Positions 47,413 through 59,214 of a DNA stretch of 64,000 bases are shown here, piece after piece. The stretch lies in the NCBI GenBank assembly GCA_963930775.1, contig OZ005700.1, positions 4,605,476 to 4,669,475 on the forward strand, read 5' to 3'. The stretch comes from Cliona cf. orientalis. Lineage: Eukaryota > Porifera > Demospongiae > Clionaida > Clionaidae. The notes beneath the pieces are model-generated. The model ran no database searches. It had not been told where the DNA came from and saw nothing but the letters and a program-made list of their open reading frames with translations. The position numbers and the translations under genes are program-made. Position 1 is the first letter of the stretch. Each line of letters starts with the position of its first letter.

Positions 47413-48350
47413 ATATCTCCACTAATTCATTAAATCAGTTCTGCTGTGAGCCCAGTTTTAGCACTCAAATAGTGGTAGACTACTTTAAATACTGTATTTT
47501 TTTTAAATTCGACCCTCCACTTTACCAAAATTAATTAGACAGAATGTGCACGCGGATGGAATGTTGAATATTAGTAAACTTGTCAAACTGTATGTGCATG
47601 CCCATGTATTTTAACTTGGTGCAAAATTCTTAACTCTAACATGTATCTCTCCCTCTCCCTCTCTTCCTCTCTCTCTCTCTCTTTCTCTTAATAACCTCAA
47701 ATATTGATTTGGAAAGAATCAGCACAGTGTGTGCGTAAGCACACCCATCTAGCGGGGTCTGGGGGCATGCTACCCCAGCAAAATCTTTGATTTTACAACC
47801 CCTGAGATTGCTTCTGGTAGCTTCTGAGAGGATATATTATGAGGATGACAACAACATTTTGGCCTACCATTTCGTTGTATCATGCAGCTACATCTCTCTC
47901 CCCCTCTATCTCTCTAGTAATATTTTTAAGGACCAACAAACAAATTTCTAGGGGGGGCAAAAGCCCCCCCCCCCCCCCCCCCCATGAAATAAACCCTGAA
48001 TGAGAAAACCACATACAAAATACAGTGAATCATGTATGATATGAAAGGGAGACATACAGGACATGTTCACAGAGTACATCGACAGTTGTGGCAAATCCAG
48101 ACTGGAAAGGACTCTTTGGTTTCTAATTTTGACAAGTATACATGTACAAAGCAATTTTTCGATTGTCAGAGCACCTGTTGACTTTCCTATCAACTCTCAA
48201 ATTCACTGTGATGGTGCAGTGGCAAACAGATGATGAGCCAGTTTGGAGAATTCAAAGCTACTACTAAGAATAAATAAACTTACCACCTTTAAGATTCGTT
48301 CCCTAAGCAGAAGTATTTTCATGGCCTATATAGCGCCTTCTTGTTAGCCA
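47413..48350. other. No gene; CT microsatellite and G/C-homopolymer element remnant
   Basis: A (CT)n tract lies at 47650-47690. 47745-47998 carries GGGGTCTGGGGGCATGC, GATTGCTTCTGGTAGCTTCTG, a run of ~18 C near 47965 and an AATAAACCCTG end. It is therefore a 5'-truncated relative of the G/C-homopolymer family. Confidence 0.6.
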
Positions 48351-48359
48351 TGAGCCAGT

Positions 48360-48640
48360 AGAGTCCCATGGTGGTGGCGCGCTTCACCTGTGCCACTGAC
48401 ATTGGTAACATGACTTCACCATAGTAACACATTCTCAGCACACACGTTTCATAATAAAATGGCATATCAGACACCCAATTGTAAAATGCGCAGTGTACGA
48501 CAATTTATTGACCTTCATGATACATGCGAAGGACCTACACTCAATAAAACAGAGTGGATTTATACAAGAACTAAGGTGAGAGGTCCAGGCAGTTTTGAGT
48601 TAGCTCTGACAAAGATGAAAGAAAGATTGACAAAATGCAC
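48360..48640 (+). repeat. GGGACAGAGG repeat, exon-like middle part only
   Basis: An open stretch from ATGGCATATCAGACACCC ends IYTRTK at ACTAAGGTGAGAGG, followed by GTTTTGAGTTAGC. The same TRTK-donor junction is in 25636-25815, showing that the exon-like block moves with the repeat. Confidence 0.65.
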
Positions 48641-48849
48641 TTTTTCCACGGTTTTAAAAACAACTGCTTCAGACATAACTAATTGTTTTCGTGGATGTGT
48701 AGGTTCAATAGATAGGTGTTCTGGCATAGATCATGAATAAAATTTAAGCTGCTCTGAGTTGTTAACATTTTGGAACGTATTATACAGATACGGCAAACAG
48801 AGTCAAATAACTCTACGATACTGACAGCAACAGACCGTTTAAATCTTTT

Positions 48850-49165
48850 GGAGTCACATCTTAAGGCGATGAAATCCATCGAAACTTACGAAACCTCGTA
48901 AACCAACCTCAAGCGTGATGAGGTCCACAACAAAGTCATTTATCTCCACTTCTTCAACAAGTTCAGTGAACTTGGCTTCTTTTCTCTCTTGCACATCCTT
49001 GAACTTGGTTTCAAAACAGAGTTAGCTTGACATTGATGGCTGTTTTGCCCAATAACTGTAAGCCACCAGGTCTGGTCACAAATCTGTGAAGGCCAAGCTG
49101 GTTGGGAAATGGTGCTGCTCTGCCAAATCAGCAAAACAAGGTTCTCTGGAACTTGTTGCTTCATG
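48850..49165 (-). pseudogene. LINE-like retroelement C-terminal fragment
   Basis: Across shifted frames: DLVAYSYWAK, then FETKFKDVQERKEAKFTELV, then ITLEVGLRGFVSFDGF. The order RPD.V..S....I..EL....E....AHERK..KY..L......G.......VEVG.RGF is typical of the region after reverse transcriptase in many invertebrate non-LTR elements. No reverse transcriptase is present here. Two frame breaks separate the pieces. Confidence 0.55.
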
Positions 49166-49443
49166 AATTCTTTAAAGGTCTGCAGAATTTGATGATGCTA
49201 CATGTACCTTGCAATTATTAAGGGTGTTTGTTGTTCGCCACAACTTGCATGCTGCTGATAGATGTTTGTTCTTTCAGGGCAAATTTGATTTGGGTGGGAT
49301 GCCCTTGCCCAAAGAGTAGATGCATTGTCATCCAGCAGCTTGAAGAGAGCTTACCTTGTATGAGTAGCAAAAGGCTATGCTCCAGTCGTTTGCTATTTAC
49401 ACACAATTTGCCTCTACAGTGAAACCTCACACATATATAGATA

Positions 49444-49688
49444 GGAATGTACGTCTATGTATTGTTAGTTGTCAATTCAGTATTATATCGTATTGGGAAA
49501 GAGAAGCATGCATGAGAGAACACAAAAATCGGATTATTCAAAATCGGAATAACAACAGCACATACAATGTAGTGAATACTAAGTTCCCCTCCATTAGAAG
49601 GCCTGGGGACGGGGTTACTGAAGGGGATGAGTATAGGATGCACCCCTCTTGCATGGAAGGCATAGCCAAATTCATGACCGTGAGCTTC
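49444..49688 (+). repeat. 245-bp duplicated segment, copy 2
   Basis: Direct repeat of 45756-46000, about 3.7 kb away, with one mismatch. The open frame runs through this copy too and stops just after it. Confidence 0.93.
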
Positions 49689-49689
49689 A

Positions 49690-50330
49690 CTGCATGACTA
49701 ACTCATACATCCTGTGACGTAATCAGAAGGATCGTTTTCCAACCTGAAGCTTCTGATGGAGTATGGATAAATTGAGGCCATGCACTAAGATATTACAACA
49801 AAAATAGTTTGGCTGGGTCAGCTGATCTTCAAGAAATGAGTGCATACTGCATCAGGTCCCATGGGAGCCTAGGGCATATTCCCAGACGGCACAAAAGATT
49901 CTCCACGTATGCGCGCATCCCAGCTAAGAATCTTGCAGCCCTCTCTCAGTGTCTAGCAGCATAAAGTTTGACTAGTACGTTACCTAGCTAGCTATGTTTG
50001 AAGTATGCTATGATTCTGTTGCTCAGCAATACTCAATGCACTGTGTATGCATACTCGCAATTTACACTTCTACTCTTGGGAGGTATAGGACTTCGTCCCA
50101 TTGGCCAGTCCCTGGAAACTCTGCCCCCAGTGGTATACCCCACAAAAGCCTTCGATATGACGGGGGTTGCTCTACGTGTATATACTGCAATAAATACTCA
50201 TTATCATCATGCTCCTATCCTTGCGAAAATCAGGGCAATGCAAGCTGCTGCTGTTGGGGCCGGGCCAGCTCACCCCCTAAAGGGGAGGCGGGCGGTATAC
50301 ACTTGAGATGGGTATTGTTATACGGCTACA
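49690..50330. other. No supported gene
   Basis: An open frame (49998-50306) contains GIGLRPIGQSLETLPPVV but matches no family I know and lacks good splice or start context. No repeat partner was recognised. Confidence 0.35.
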
Positions 50331-50334
50331 ACCT

Positions 50335-50630
50335 ATTGCATGAGGAGATTAAATACTGCATTCTGATTGGTCATTAGCAGGGTAATTTATATGCGATAGA
50401 ACCCCTATGAGTCTAACAATCCCAACAGAAATTTCACAGAACCGCTACAATTATGTATCCTCGGGCTATTAGTGTTTACTATTATGATCTAAACTTGTTA
50501 GACACTGTTTAGGAGGTTTTCACATGATGTAGAACACCTCAGGGCTCCACAGAACTCTCACTTTACTCGGGATTCTACATAGAGCCCTATAGCTTCAATC
50601 ACACAGAAACCTTCTAAACAGTGTCTAACT
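50335..50630. mobile_element. GTTAGACACTGTTTAGG hairpin element, copy 2
   Basis: Hairpin 50497-50630 with TTAGACACTGTTTAGGAGG arms, and TTCTGATTGGTCATTAGCAG in the left part. Confidence 0.8.
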
Positions 50631-50810
50631 AATATTATAACATTGTATATACATTTGTATCCTGGCAAGTATACGCCACCCCCCCTCCCAAACAGAAACA
50701 CTAGAGCAACACTATTGATACAATGTAATGTGCTCAGCTAGATCTGCGAAAGACTACAATAATGAACAGAACTGGTCACTTTTACCCTTTGTACATGAGC
50801 ACATCTAGGA

Positions 50811-51030
50811 TACCGTATAGCAAGAAAATTTAATTTCGAGGGAGAAACTTTCGTGGATCGGTAGGAATGGGGCAGCTAGTTCGCGGAGAAAACTTTTGCG
50901 AATGTTAAACTGATTGCACAGATGAGTGTGGCATGTCTAAATCATGTGGAGAAACTATCGCGGGTTAACTGCTGTAAAATCATGAAATTTGTGAAACTTT
51001 TCTCCCTCGAAAGTTTCCCGCTACACAGTA
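50811..51030. mobile_element. TACCGTATAGC MITE, long copy
   Basis: Left TACCGTATAGCAAGAAAATT, right CTCGAAAGTTTCCCGCTACA and CAGTA. It ends 37 bp from the splice donor of GNL2 exon b. Confidence 0.8.
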
Positions 51031-51067
51031 ATTACCAGTACGTTGAATACAAGATCCATAGACTTAC

Positions 51068-51162
51068 CAAACCATTTCTTATTTGGTTCAATCCTTGCCA
51101 CTTCTCCTGCTACAGCACTATCTTGAAAGGGTGCAGGTTTCACTACATGACCCCTCTTGTTT
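51068..51162 (-). CDS. GNL2: GNL2 exon b
   Basis: Encodes (R)NKRGHVVKPAPFQD, then SAVAGEVARIEPNKKWFG, matching RNKKG..(I/V)..A.FQ...P...ARV.P(N/D)R(K/R)WFGN in yeast and human. The acceptor is CGTACAG and the donor GTAAGT. Exon a leaves AG and the first A here completes Arg. Confidence 0.96.
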
Positions 51163-51235
51163 CTGTACGGTGTAAGCCACAGCATTACTACAATCATCAC
51201 ATAACAGTTGGATCCCATATTCAAATCACAGAATA

Positions 51236-51890
51236 GGTCCGCAGGCAATTACGTAATAAGTAGTATGCAGCAGTACCATACCAGGGCATGCATGCTGTGT
51301 CAGTAGTTTGGTATACACTGAGAGCCAAGAAGTTAGTTACTGTAAATCATGAATAATATTTCATTGTTAAATGTTTTCAGACAGCTTGGCTTGTTCAAAA
51401 ATTAAACACACGAAAATACATATGCAACATTAATAATAATGCGGTACAGGGTCATTTGTTTGAAATTTTATTTACGCGAAAAACTATTGCACGAAATACT
51501 TTTAGACACGAAATATTTGCTATTTACAGTAATCTGCTAGTGTGCTACAATCAGTGATAAGCTAGTTGTCTTGTTGGATCTATGGCTTATTACACACACT
51601 TTTCAAGTTGAAAAGAAGCCATTGCTGTCTCGTTTGTTCATCGAAAACCTGCCAGGGAGCGAGGAAGGCAGCGGTGACCAGCAATTGACGCCATAATTCT
51701 TGAATGAAGCATTTCCAGCAAAAGCCACACGACAAAATCCTAGAAAACACCACTAAGAACCCTGTGATACCTTTTTTTGATGTTAAAAACGAGGTACATA
51801 CTATAGCCATAGGCAGCAGATTTCGCAGTAACAGACAGACATATCAAAGGAGTACCATAACCCTTCCGGCGCATGCGCACCAAGGGTTAA
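51236..51890 (+). mobile_element. AACCCTCGGCGC-family element, copy iv (with a MITE inside)
   Basis: The internal words GTTGAAAAGAAGCCATTGCTG, CGAGGAAGGCAGCGGTGACC and the right end GCGCATGCGCACCAAGGGTTAA identify the family. It is split by the TACCGTAAATCG MITE at 51348-51532. Confidence 0.75.
51348..51532. mobile_element. TACCGTAAATCG MITE, copy 2 (nested)
   Basis: TACTGTAAATCATGAATAAT to ATTTGCTATTTACAGTA. Inserted in the AACCCTCGGCGC-family copy iv, so it is the younger of the two here. Confidence 0.85.
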
Positions 51891-52084
51891 TTACAAAATA
51901 CTTCAGTATCCTGTTGCAACTCCCCCTGATTTTACAATTTAAAGATACCTTTTTTAGACACCTTATCATAAGCACGGGTTTATAAGTGCATCAAGGAACT
52001 AAGTAATTGCATATTTAGAAGTAAGTGCATACTTTCTTCCTATTAGGAAATAGGCGCACTACCATCTAGAGCTATTTAGATCCT

Positions 52085-52368
52085 AGTTGTAATGAATACT
52101 GTGATCTGATTGGTATCTATTTCCCGTATAAAGCTCATAAACCTGTAAAAAATGTTGCCTATGGTTAGGATTGTCGCTAGGCAGCAGTTTATATGTCAAG
52201 CATATGGGCATTATCGCTAGGATCTAAAATTGTTCGACACTGTTTAGTCAGTTTCTACGTGATTTAGAAGACCTCAGGGCTCAATAGAACCCTCACTTTG
52301 CTCGGGACTCTACACAGAGCCCTTCGGTCTTCTAAATCATGTAGAAACCTCCTAAACAGTGTCTAACT
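52085..52368. mobile_element. GTTAGACACTGTTTAGG hairpin element, copy 3
   Basis: Hairpin 52231-52368 (CGACACTGTTTAGTCAG ... CTCCTAAACAGTGTCTAAC) preceded by GTCGCTAGGCAGCAG, as in copy 1. Confidence 0.82.
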
Positions 52369-52614
52369 ATTATGTGTGGGTTATAATCCGAGGTGTAGGT
52401 GGCTATGGGGGGCCGTCTGTATCGATAAAGAGCGCTAGAGCTGCTCGAATGCAGCCATAATCGAGTGACCGCGGTAGTCATCGACAACTGAAACGGTTTC
52501 CTTCCTTCAAGGCTCCCAGATCTGACCTACAATACAGTGAGCACAGCCTTTGTCATTTACTGCAGCGATATCTCGCTGGACAAGTACACACCTGCACTCA
52601 ATAAGGGGAACATT

Positions 52615-53130
52615 TGGACACTTTCTTATAGAAATGCCATTATAGTTACAGCTTTACTCTCTGTCATGGGAAAACCTTCAATACTTTGGACTACTATAAG
52701 CATGATATAATTTTGGCCTGCTATAATGTATTTACTAATTCATTCATAATTTCTTCAACTGTTTACAAGGGACACAAATTCCTCATTAGTTATTGTAGCT
52801 AGGGAGTTCTGTGTTATACATGTAATTTTGTTCTGATCAACAATAACAGTAGCAGTTTATATGTACTTGTATAGGGAATGGTACCATGGCAGTCATAGAT
52901 ATTAAATAGTATGGTATGATAACGAACACTATATATAATTCCAAGTGTGCATATACATGCAAGTATTTTGTGTGATGGATTCTAAAGCATGGTTACAGAT
53001 ACAACAATTTGCATTGCATAATAGATAATGGTTGCATTGCTTGCAGTAGTAGAAAGAGCGACATCGCAGTCCTGAAGCACTGAAAACACGGCAGGTTTCC
53101 TAGCGTATTGGAAAAGTGATTGTATTCAGG
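52615..53130. repeat. Interspersed repeat, relative of 29935-31370
   Basis: Shares GAAAACCTTCAATACTTTGGAC, TATAGGGAATGGTACC, CTGAAGCACTG and CCATTATCTATTATGC-like words with the composite at 29750-31375. Confidence 0.65.
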
Positions 53131-53226
53131 ATCATTAATTTGTAAAATGAGTTGCCATCTTTACAAAAATAAAAAGGCCTCAAATTAAACATGCCTTAAC
53201 GTAGGTCGGGTTTCGAATACATCTAT

Positions 53227-54804
53227 CACTAGTAGACGTAAATCCTATTAAATTGCTTGGATATTCCCATGATATTGTTGTGAAGTCTCAAATTTATGCC
53301 ATGAAATTCGCGTCATGGCATAGTAAAGGGATAGTAAAAGGATTTTCATAGGCCGTGATGTTGCTATGATTTATATCTGTGAGTGTAGTATGCATTTCAT
53401 AGGGTTTGAAAATCATGTGATTTTGTAAGCAGGTATGAAAATGCCATGATTTGATTGAGTTGGTATTTCACATGCTGTGAAAATCCTATGATTTATCCTA
53501 ATAGCAAGTGAACATCCATGAAATACCCATGAAATTAAAATCATAGGCTCCCTTGCAATTGCCTATGATTTAAGTACAATCGATACTGACATAATGTAAG
53601 ATATGCATTTAATGGGAATATCATGGGTTCTCCAGCACATACATTTCACATGCATTCAAGAAAGAAGCCAATCAGATGCATTCAGTATGATAAAAAGCAG
53701 CTGCTACCAGTTTTAAACCAGGCTAATTTTTTGAAGATGGCTGTTCAGTTGTTCATAAGTGAACAGCAATCTAAGGAGATAAGCCAATTTTGGGAATATT
53801 TAAGCTTGGAGTATCAAAGAAGATGGAAGAAGATCAACCTGCAGCTGGATTAGGTGTGAGTGCTGTGTCTGGTGTTCAAGCTCAATCCAAGCCTGTGCAG
53901 CTGCTCACAAGAGAAAAACAACAAATCTACTGAAGCCCAGGCAGTATTTCAGGTAAGGACCTGTGGGCTATGCCAGCTAGCTTGGCTTAATCACTTAAGC
54001 ACTTTGGTATGTGGTAGTCTGGCCAGTTAGCCCCCCTCCCTTTCCAGGTTTTTGAGTTTTATACCTCAGTGTAGTGAATAGGAGAGGGGAGTGGGTCTGA
54101 CTGGTATGTAGCTACAGCAGTTTTGATATACTGGTTAGGCTCTTAATTAAATGGTGTACATATATGCTGTGTATTGCAGTGAAGTGGATGGTGGGGCCTA
54201 ACACTAAGCCAGAGGAATGGTGGTTGATGATGTATTCTTTCTATAGTATACGGATGATGGCAGTGTGGAAGCAAGGCGAGGATCAACATCTAGCAGCAAA
54301 CTGATTATCCACTGGTACTGTTCAGGAGCTAAAGGACTTGTATGCCAGTTAGTGACTGTCCTGTAACTCTCAGTCTTCATAATAATATGCAGAATTTCTT
54401 AATTATTGTTACCATGGTTATAGCACAGTGTCATAATAATATTATCATACTAATATCATGGAAATATCACAATAATTTCAGAGGATTATATTCTATAGGA
54501 ATTAGCAGATATCATGGTAATTTCACAGCATAATCATGCTGTGTTATGCTATGAAAATGCCATTAAACAACCAACAATTTCATGGGTACATATTTCATAG
54601 GAATTTCATGGCATTCAATAGATCACAAATATCACAGGATTTTCATTGGTCTGTTTTTCATGGCATAACAATGGTAATATCATGGTATTTTCAAAGAAAT
54701 ATGACCTCTTAAATGTTAACGAATCATGGGGTACCAGGGTGTGAAAAATACGTAATGCCTATGAAAACAATTCATAGGCATTTCATGGGTTTTGCCTACT
54801 AGTG
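53227..54804. mobile_element. Non-autonomous CACTA (EnSpm)-like element
   Basis: The termini CACTAGTAGAC and GCCTACTAGTG are flanked by a 3-bp duplication TAT (53224-53226 and 54805-54807), which fits the CACTA superfamily. Both arms are packed with CATGAAAT/ATTTCATG-type words, like the subterminal transposase-binding repeats of CACTA elements. The middle has a short frame (53623-53853, RRWKKINLQLD) without a recognisable domain. There is no transposase. Confidence 0.75.
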
Positions 54805-54899
54805 TATATTAGTTAAACGATTGTAAATGGTGCTAAATAAGCCAGATTGCATTTATAATGATTGCGAACTGCCAGCCCTAGAGGTGTGGCTTGTGAGGC

Positions 54900-57480
54900 T
54901 GCATGTGGGGTGGGCTATTAATAGAATACCATACTGCTGGAGCCAGTGTGCTTGGCTGGGTGGTTGGCAGGTTGACAGTTGGCTTGAAGAATCGAAGAAG
55001 ATTCATTCTCGGCAATCGACAGCTGTATATGTATATGCATGCAAGTATATCAAACACGTGTGAGATCGAGAACGCATGCATGTTTTTCAATCGCGAGCGC
55101 TCAAGCACAAGCAAAAGGGGTGTGATCACATGTAATATTATTCATTGCGTATTCTTTTTCTTGCGATTCTTTTGATTGCGTCTTGTATAAAAACTCGCCA
55201 TTCGCAATCAAAAGAATCTCCCATTCAAAACCTGATCTATGGCACTAACTGAGACTTGGCATTTTTTGTGTTTATATCACCCAACATAATAAGTGGGGCT
55301 AGCTTATATATATGATATTATAACTACGTAGCATCTTACCTTCTAAGCTCTTTAGCTTCAAAGATACAGTGTATACATAAGGGAACGAGACTATGCATTC
55401 CATGCTTGGGCATGGGCAGAGATAAGTATGAAATTTAGTGTAAACAGTGTAAAAGCACATCTTACATGACCTTCGACCTCACGAACTGGGCCCCATGCAG
55501 CTGTTAGAAAAATCGCTGACCTTGCATCCAATTATTTCACACGCTTAATTGTCTTGCAAGCGCACGCCCCACTTGCAGATTGATAAATAACTTGTTAGGT
55601 TGATAAAATCTCTTGTAGGTTTGATAAGTGATTTATCAACCTCCATTTGAGCATTCTGATTGGGCAGAATGTTACAACCATGGTAGAAAAACATGTAATG
55701 CAATGAGCAGCATAAGCATCTATTGTCTTTTTCCTGGTTGCTGTTTCTAGATGGACTTCAAATTGATTTTGAGCCATGTGCGTATGAACTCTGCACGTCA
55801 CTGACGACCCTTACCCACCTGTATACATAGGGTTTGAATTGGCCAATTCAGTACCATCTTTTAAGCACATCTAGGATTTAAACGTAGAGCTTCTTGCAAT
55901 GGGCGCATGTGCTTAAAAATCCTCATCTATGGTCTATATTTCACACACTGCTACATGCAAAACTGAGTGATTCCTTGAATTAGTTGATCCATGGTCTTCA
56001 GTATAGACTCCTTTTGAACCAATTATACGTATTTATTAAGCTCATGCCAGGGATTTTAGGTTTAATCAGACGCTCCCATGAAGAAAAGAGATAGTGGTAT
56101 TGCCATGGTCGAAGCCCAAGTTGCAAAAGAATGTGTTTAGTGTAAGAATCATACCGCAAATTCATTCCATTATTATATTGCATGGCCCTGTGTTTGGGAT
56201 GCAATGGCACCACTACAGCTTGTGAGAGGTTACTCAACTACAGTAATGGCAGGTACTGTTGATGGCACCGAATCAATAGGGTTGAACAGTAGTGGTAAAA
56301 TCTGATAATAGGATTTGTTTGAATCTAGTTGGCAGAGAAACAGAAATATCATTGTCATTAGCAAACAGCACTACTATATATCGCTTCTTTCTAGTGGCAG
56401 ACCCAGGAATTTGATGGGGATTATTAAATTATGCACACGCTTGAAAATTTGGGGGAATCACACCTCCCATGCAAGCTAGTAATAAAGATCATGTCAGTTA
56501 ATGTCAGAACAAGGAAGTGGGGAATTCCCTTTCATTAGAAACGAAAATACATGCAGTAAACAGAAGCTATGGTATAGCTACCTACATGTATGAGATAAAT
56601 AGGATAAGACTATGTTGTTTACAAAACCAATTTCTATCTAATAAAGACATGGAATGTACATTCACAAGTACAGTACATATATTCGAGTCGTATAGTTGAC
56701 TATAATATTAACCCTCGCTGCAAAGCGTAAGCGGAGGGTTACTGCAATCATTTGGCGATTTTTGTCAGTCCATCCGTCTGTCCGTCTCAACCCTCTTATG
56801 CTAAATAGTAAGGGTCACATGAGAGAAAGTATGCATTCGAGGCATAAAGGAATAGTGGTGGTGTAGTAGTGTGCAGCTGTTGCCATGGAGTCTGTGTTTA
56901 CATGGCACCTACCTCCAGCTGATTGACTATAATCGCCATTCTGTGCTTTACTGGTCAGTTGTCAATGCAGTGAGTGTAAACAGGCAGTGGCTCTCAAACA
57001 CACAATTCAGTTTGGTTGGTTTAGGTATGTGTACAAAAGCTTTCAGTTTGTATAGTGACATAGCCAGGTGCCTTTCCCCTATTCCTACATCATGCACTGA
57101 CTCTAAGAGAGACTTAAACAGTACCATGACCATGTTCAGGTGCAATGGTAGTGAATGACTCAATCGATGGTATAATAATTGCAGGTGGTGGTGTCCATTC
57201 CAATTTAAATAGGTGCCGCCTAAAAATAGTTGACATCTGCAAAGGTATATACCTCACACTAAAACTGAAATTGTGCAAGGTGCCTAAATTAAAACATTCA
57301 TGTATATGGTAACTCAGAGTGATAGATGTTGAGACTGATGTGAGTGTTGTTATTGGTAAATATGGGTACAGCAGTGGCGGATTTAGGAGTTTAGCTCTCC
57401 TTTAGGCTAAATCAGAAATTTATTACACTGGCTATACAAAAGTACTAAGCGAAAATGAATGCACTTGAGTGCAGAACCCT
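54900..57480. other. No supported gene; repeat fragments
   Basis: Contains a DR1-like repeat fragment (55430-55530), short TTGATAAATAACTTG-type repeats (55575-55640), a TTAAGCACAT/ATGTGCTTAA inverted pair (55853-55920), and an AACCCTCGCTGC...GCGGAGGGTTA hairpin followed by a TCCGTC microsatellite (56709-56800). No exon was supported. Confidence 0.45.
55430..55530 (-). repeat. DR1-carrying repeat fragment
   Basis: On the minus strand it reads GGGGCCCAGTTCGTGAGGTC then GAAGGTCA, the same block as at 29780-29805 and 31160-31187. Confidence 0.6.
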
Positions 57481-57483
57481 CAC

Positions 57484-57820
57484 CAGTGGCATAGCCAGGG
57501 GGTGCTCAGGGTGCTCGAGCACCCCGTTCTGCTCTTGGACTAGTTGACATAATCTATAGAACAGCCTCATCCAGCACCCCCTTAGCTAATACAAACTGTC
57601 TACTACAAAATAGCAGCTTAAAAGACAGTTAGAAGCTTATCTTATCCCAAGATTTGGCCGAAAACCTTGAGCTAGCTTGCTAGCTATGTTCAGAACGCGT
57701 TCTGTGACTATTTGAGCTTTTACCTTACCTGTTAATAAGTGGTCGTGGCTTAAAATTTTGCTCGCGTTCTTTGCATGCGTAGTCCAGCATCCCTTACCTA
57801 AAATCCTGGCTATAGTATAT
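57484..57820. mobile_element. hAT-like inverted-repeat remnant
   Basis: CAGTGGCATAGCCAGGGGG at the left and AAATCCTGGCTATAGTATA at the right. CAGTGGCRTAGCCAGG-type ends are widespread in hAT-related MITEs. The match is imperfect. Confidence 0.45.
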
Positions 57821-57863
57821 GCCCCTGCTCACCGCTACATGTATGCATGCATAAATCTAGTCC

Positions 57864-57914
57864 GGCGAGCTAGCCCCTCCTCTTTTCTTGCAAGAGAGGA
57901 GAGGCTAGCTCGCC
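57864..57914. repeat. Perfect short hairpin
   Basis: GGCGAGCTAGCC...CTCCTCT with a CTTGC-type loop and a near-exact complement. It may be a mini-foldback element or a transcriptional hairpin. Confidence 0.8.
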
Positions 57915-58429
57915 AGTCTAGCATGACTCATGCTCGTGTATAGCATGGCTCACTTGCATATGCATATTCAATATCAGGAGCTACATACATTGTACCCTGC
58001 ATACCTAGGTGCTATGCTACATGTAACCATGTACATGTCGAATAAATTAGCTACTGCTTCGATACCTTTGTGGAGTTAAAAACAACCAAAATAATGGCTA
58101 CTGTACCTGCAACTCTAAGCGATCAATATCCAAAGAACCATGAAGAGTGGACCTATAGAATCATATTTTTGTCATTTTTGCCATGCACCAACACATTTAT
58201 TGTAGTACTGTCAATGATAACACTTGTGCTCTGGGGAAACTCATTATAGTAGCACCTCTTAGTCACCTCCTTAATTAATTTTAGGCATACTCTGATCTCC
58301 TCACTACTTTTTCAGTTCTAATTAGAGGCACCATTACAAGCTGTAATTATTTTAGTGGTGCCTAAAATTAAATAGTAAACATATTATGGTACCTTGAACG
58401 CTTGCTTTTAATGCTGATAAATTTAGCAC

Positions 58430-59076
58430 TACCGTATAGCGGGAAATTTTCGAGGGTAGCAATTTTCACGGATGTGGGGTTTTGAACTTTTTCGCGTTTT
58501 GTTTTTCGAGGATCAGCCCTGAGACAAAGCCACACCCCCAAATTGGATACAATAAAAACCACGCCCCTCTTCTTTCACACGTGCGTGGAAATCATAGCAG
58601 ATAGTGTTAAACGCGAGCTGTGGAGGTGATGATCCGTGGCTACCACGGCACGAGTATCAAAGCATTTGGGAGGCTGAAGTTGGAGAAAATCTGACGTGTA
58701 TCTGAGAGCCTGGCAACGTCCGTGACCCCTACGCTGTAGCTGTCACAAAACCCGAGTCTTCAACAATAGTGGTACACGTCCCAAGAAAAATGTCAGCTAT
58801 ATGTTCGCTCTTTCTTCGAAAATGGCTTGCTAGCGCTACAAATGGTGCATTTTCTATTCAGCATGCCTTGTGGTTAATATTAATCACACCCATTCTACTG
58901 ATATCATGTGCTGGTGCACATGGGACTGCGCATGCTCGAGCTAAGTCAGTGTAGGAACAGGCCGTCAAGTCATACCGTATAGCGGGAAATTTTCAAGGTA
59001 CAAAATTTCGCGGATTCACCCTGATCCGCGAAAACAGCGAAAATTAATACCCTCGAAAATTTCCCGCTATACGGTA
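58430..59076. mobile_element. TACCGTATAGC MITEs (degenerate left copy and a 104-bp perfect copy)
   Basis: 58973-59076 is a compact MITE with TACCGTATAGCGGGAAATTT ends. 58430 onwards starts with the same end, but its partner end is unclear. The 58600-58960 interval could be host sequence trapped between them. Confidence 0.75.
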
Positions 59077-59214
59077 TGTTCTAAAAGTGGTGATTATATA
59101 GTTTTGCAGTCACAGGTCACCACACTTGAAACTGATTGGCGCATGCTATACAGTGCACTGGAACCAGGCTTTATACTTATGCGTTTCATCACACCAGACC
59201 CTTTCTTGATTTGT

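Noticed and set aside
45756-49688. The 245-bp direct repeats as a pair of LTRs
   Set aside because: No TG...CA ends, no target duplication, no primer-binding or polypurine tract, and a host exon (GNL2 c) lies between them.
49998-50306. 103-codon open frame as a gene
   Set aside because: No ATG context, no splice partners and no recognisable domain. Likely a chance frame.
58094-58250. Short frame MATVPATLSDQYPKNHEE with a hydrophobic segment
   Set aside because: Too short, with no supporting splice structure. A chance frame cannot be excluded.
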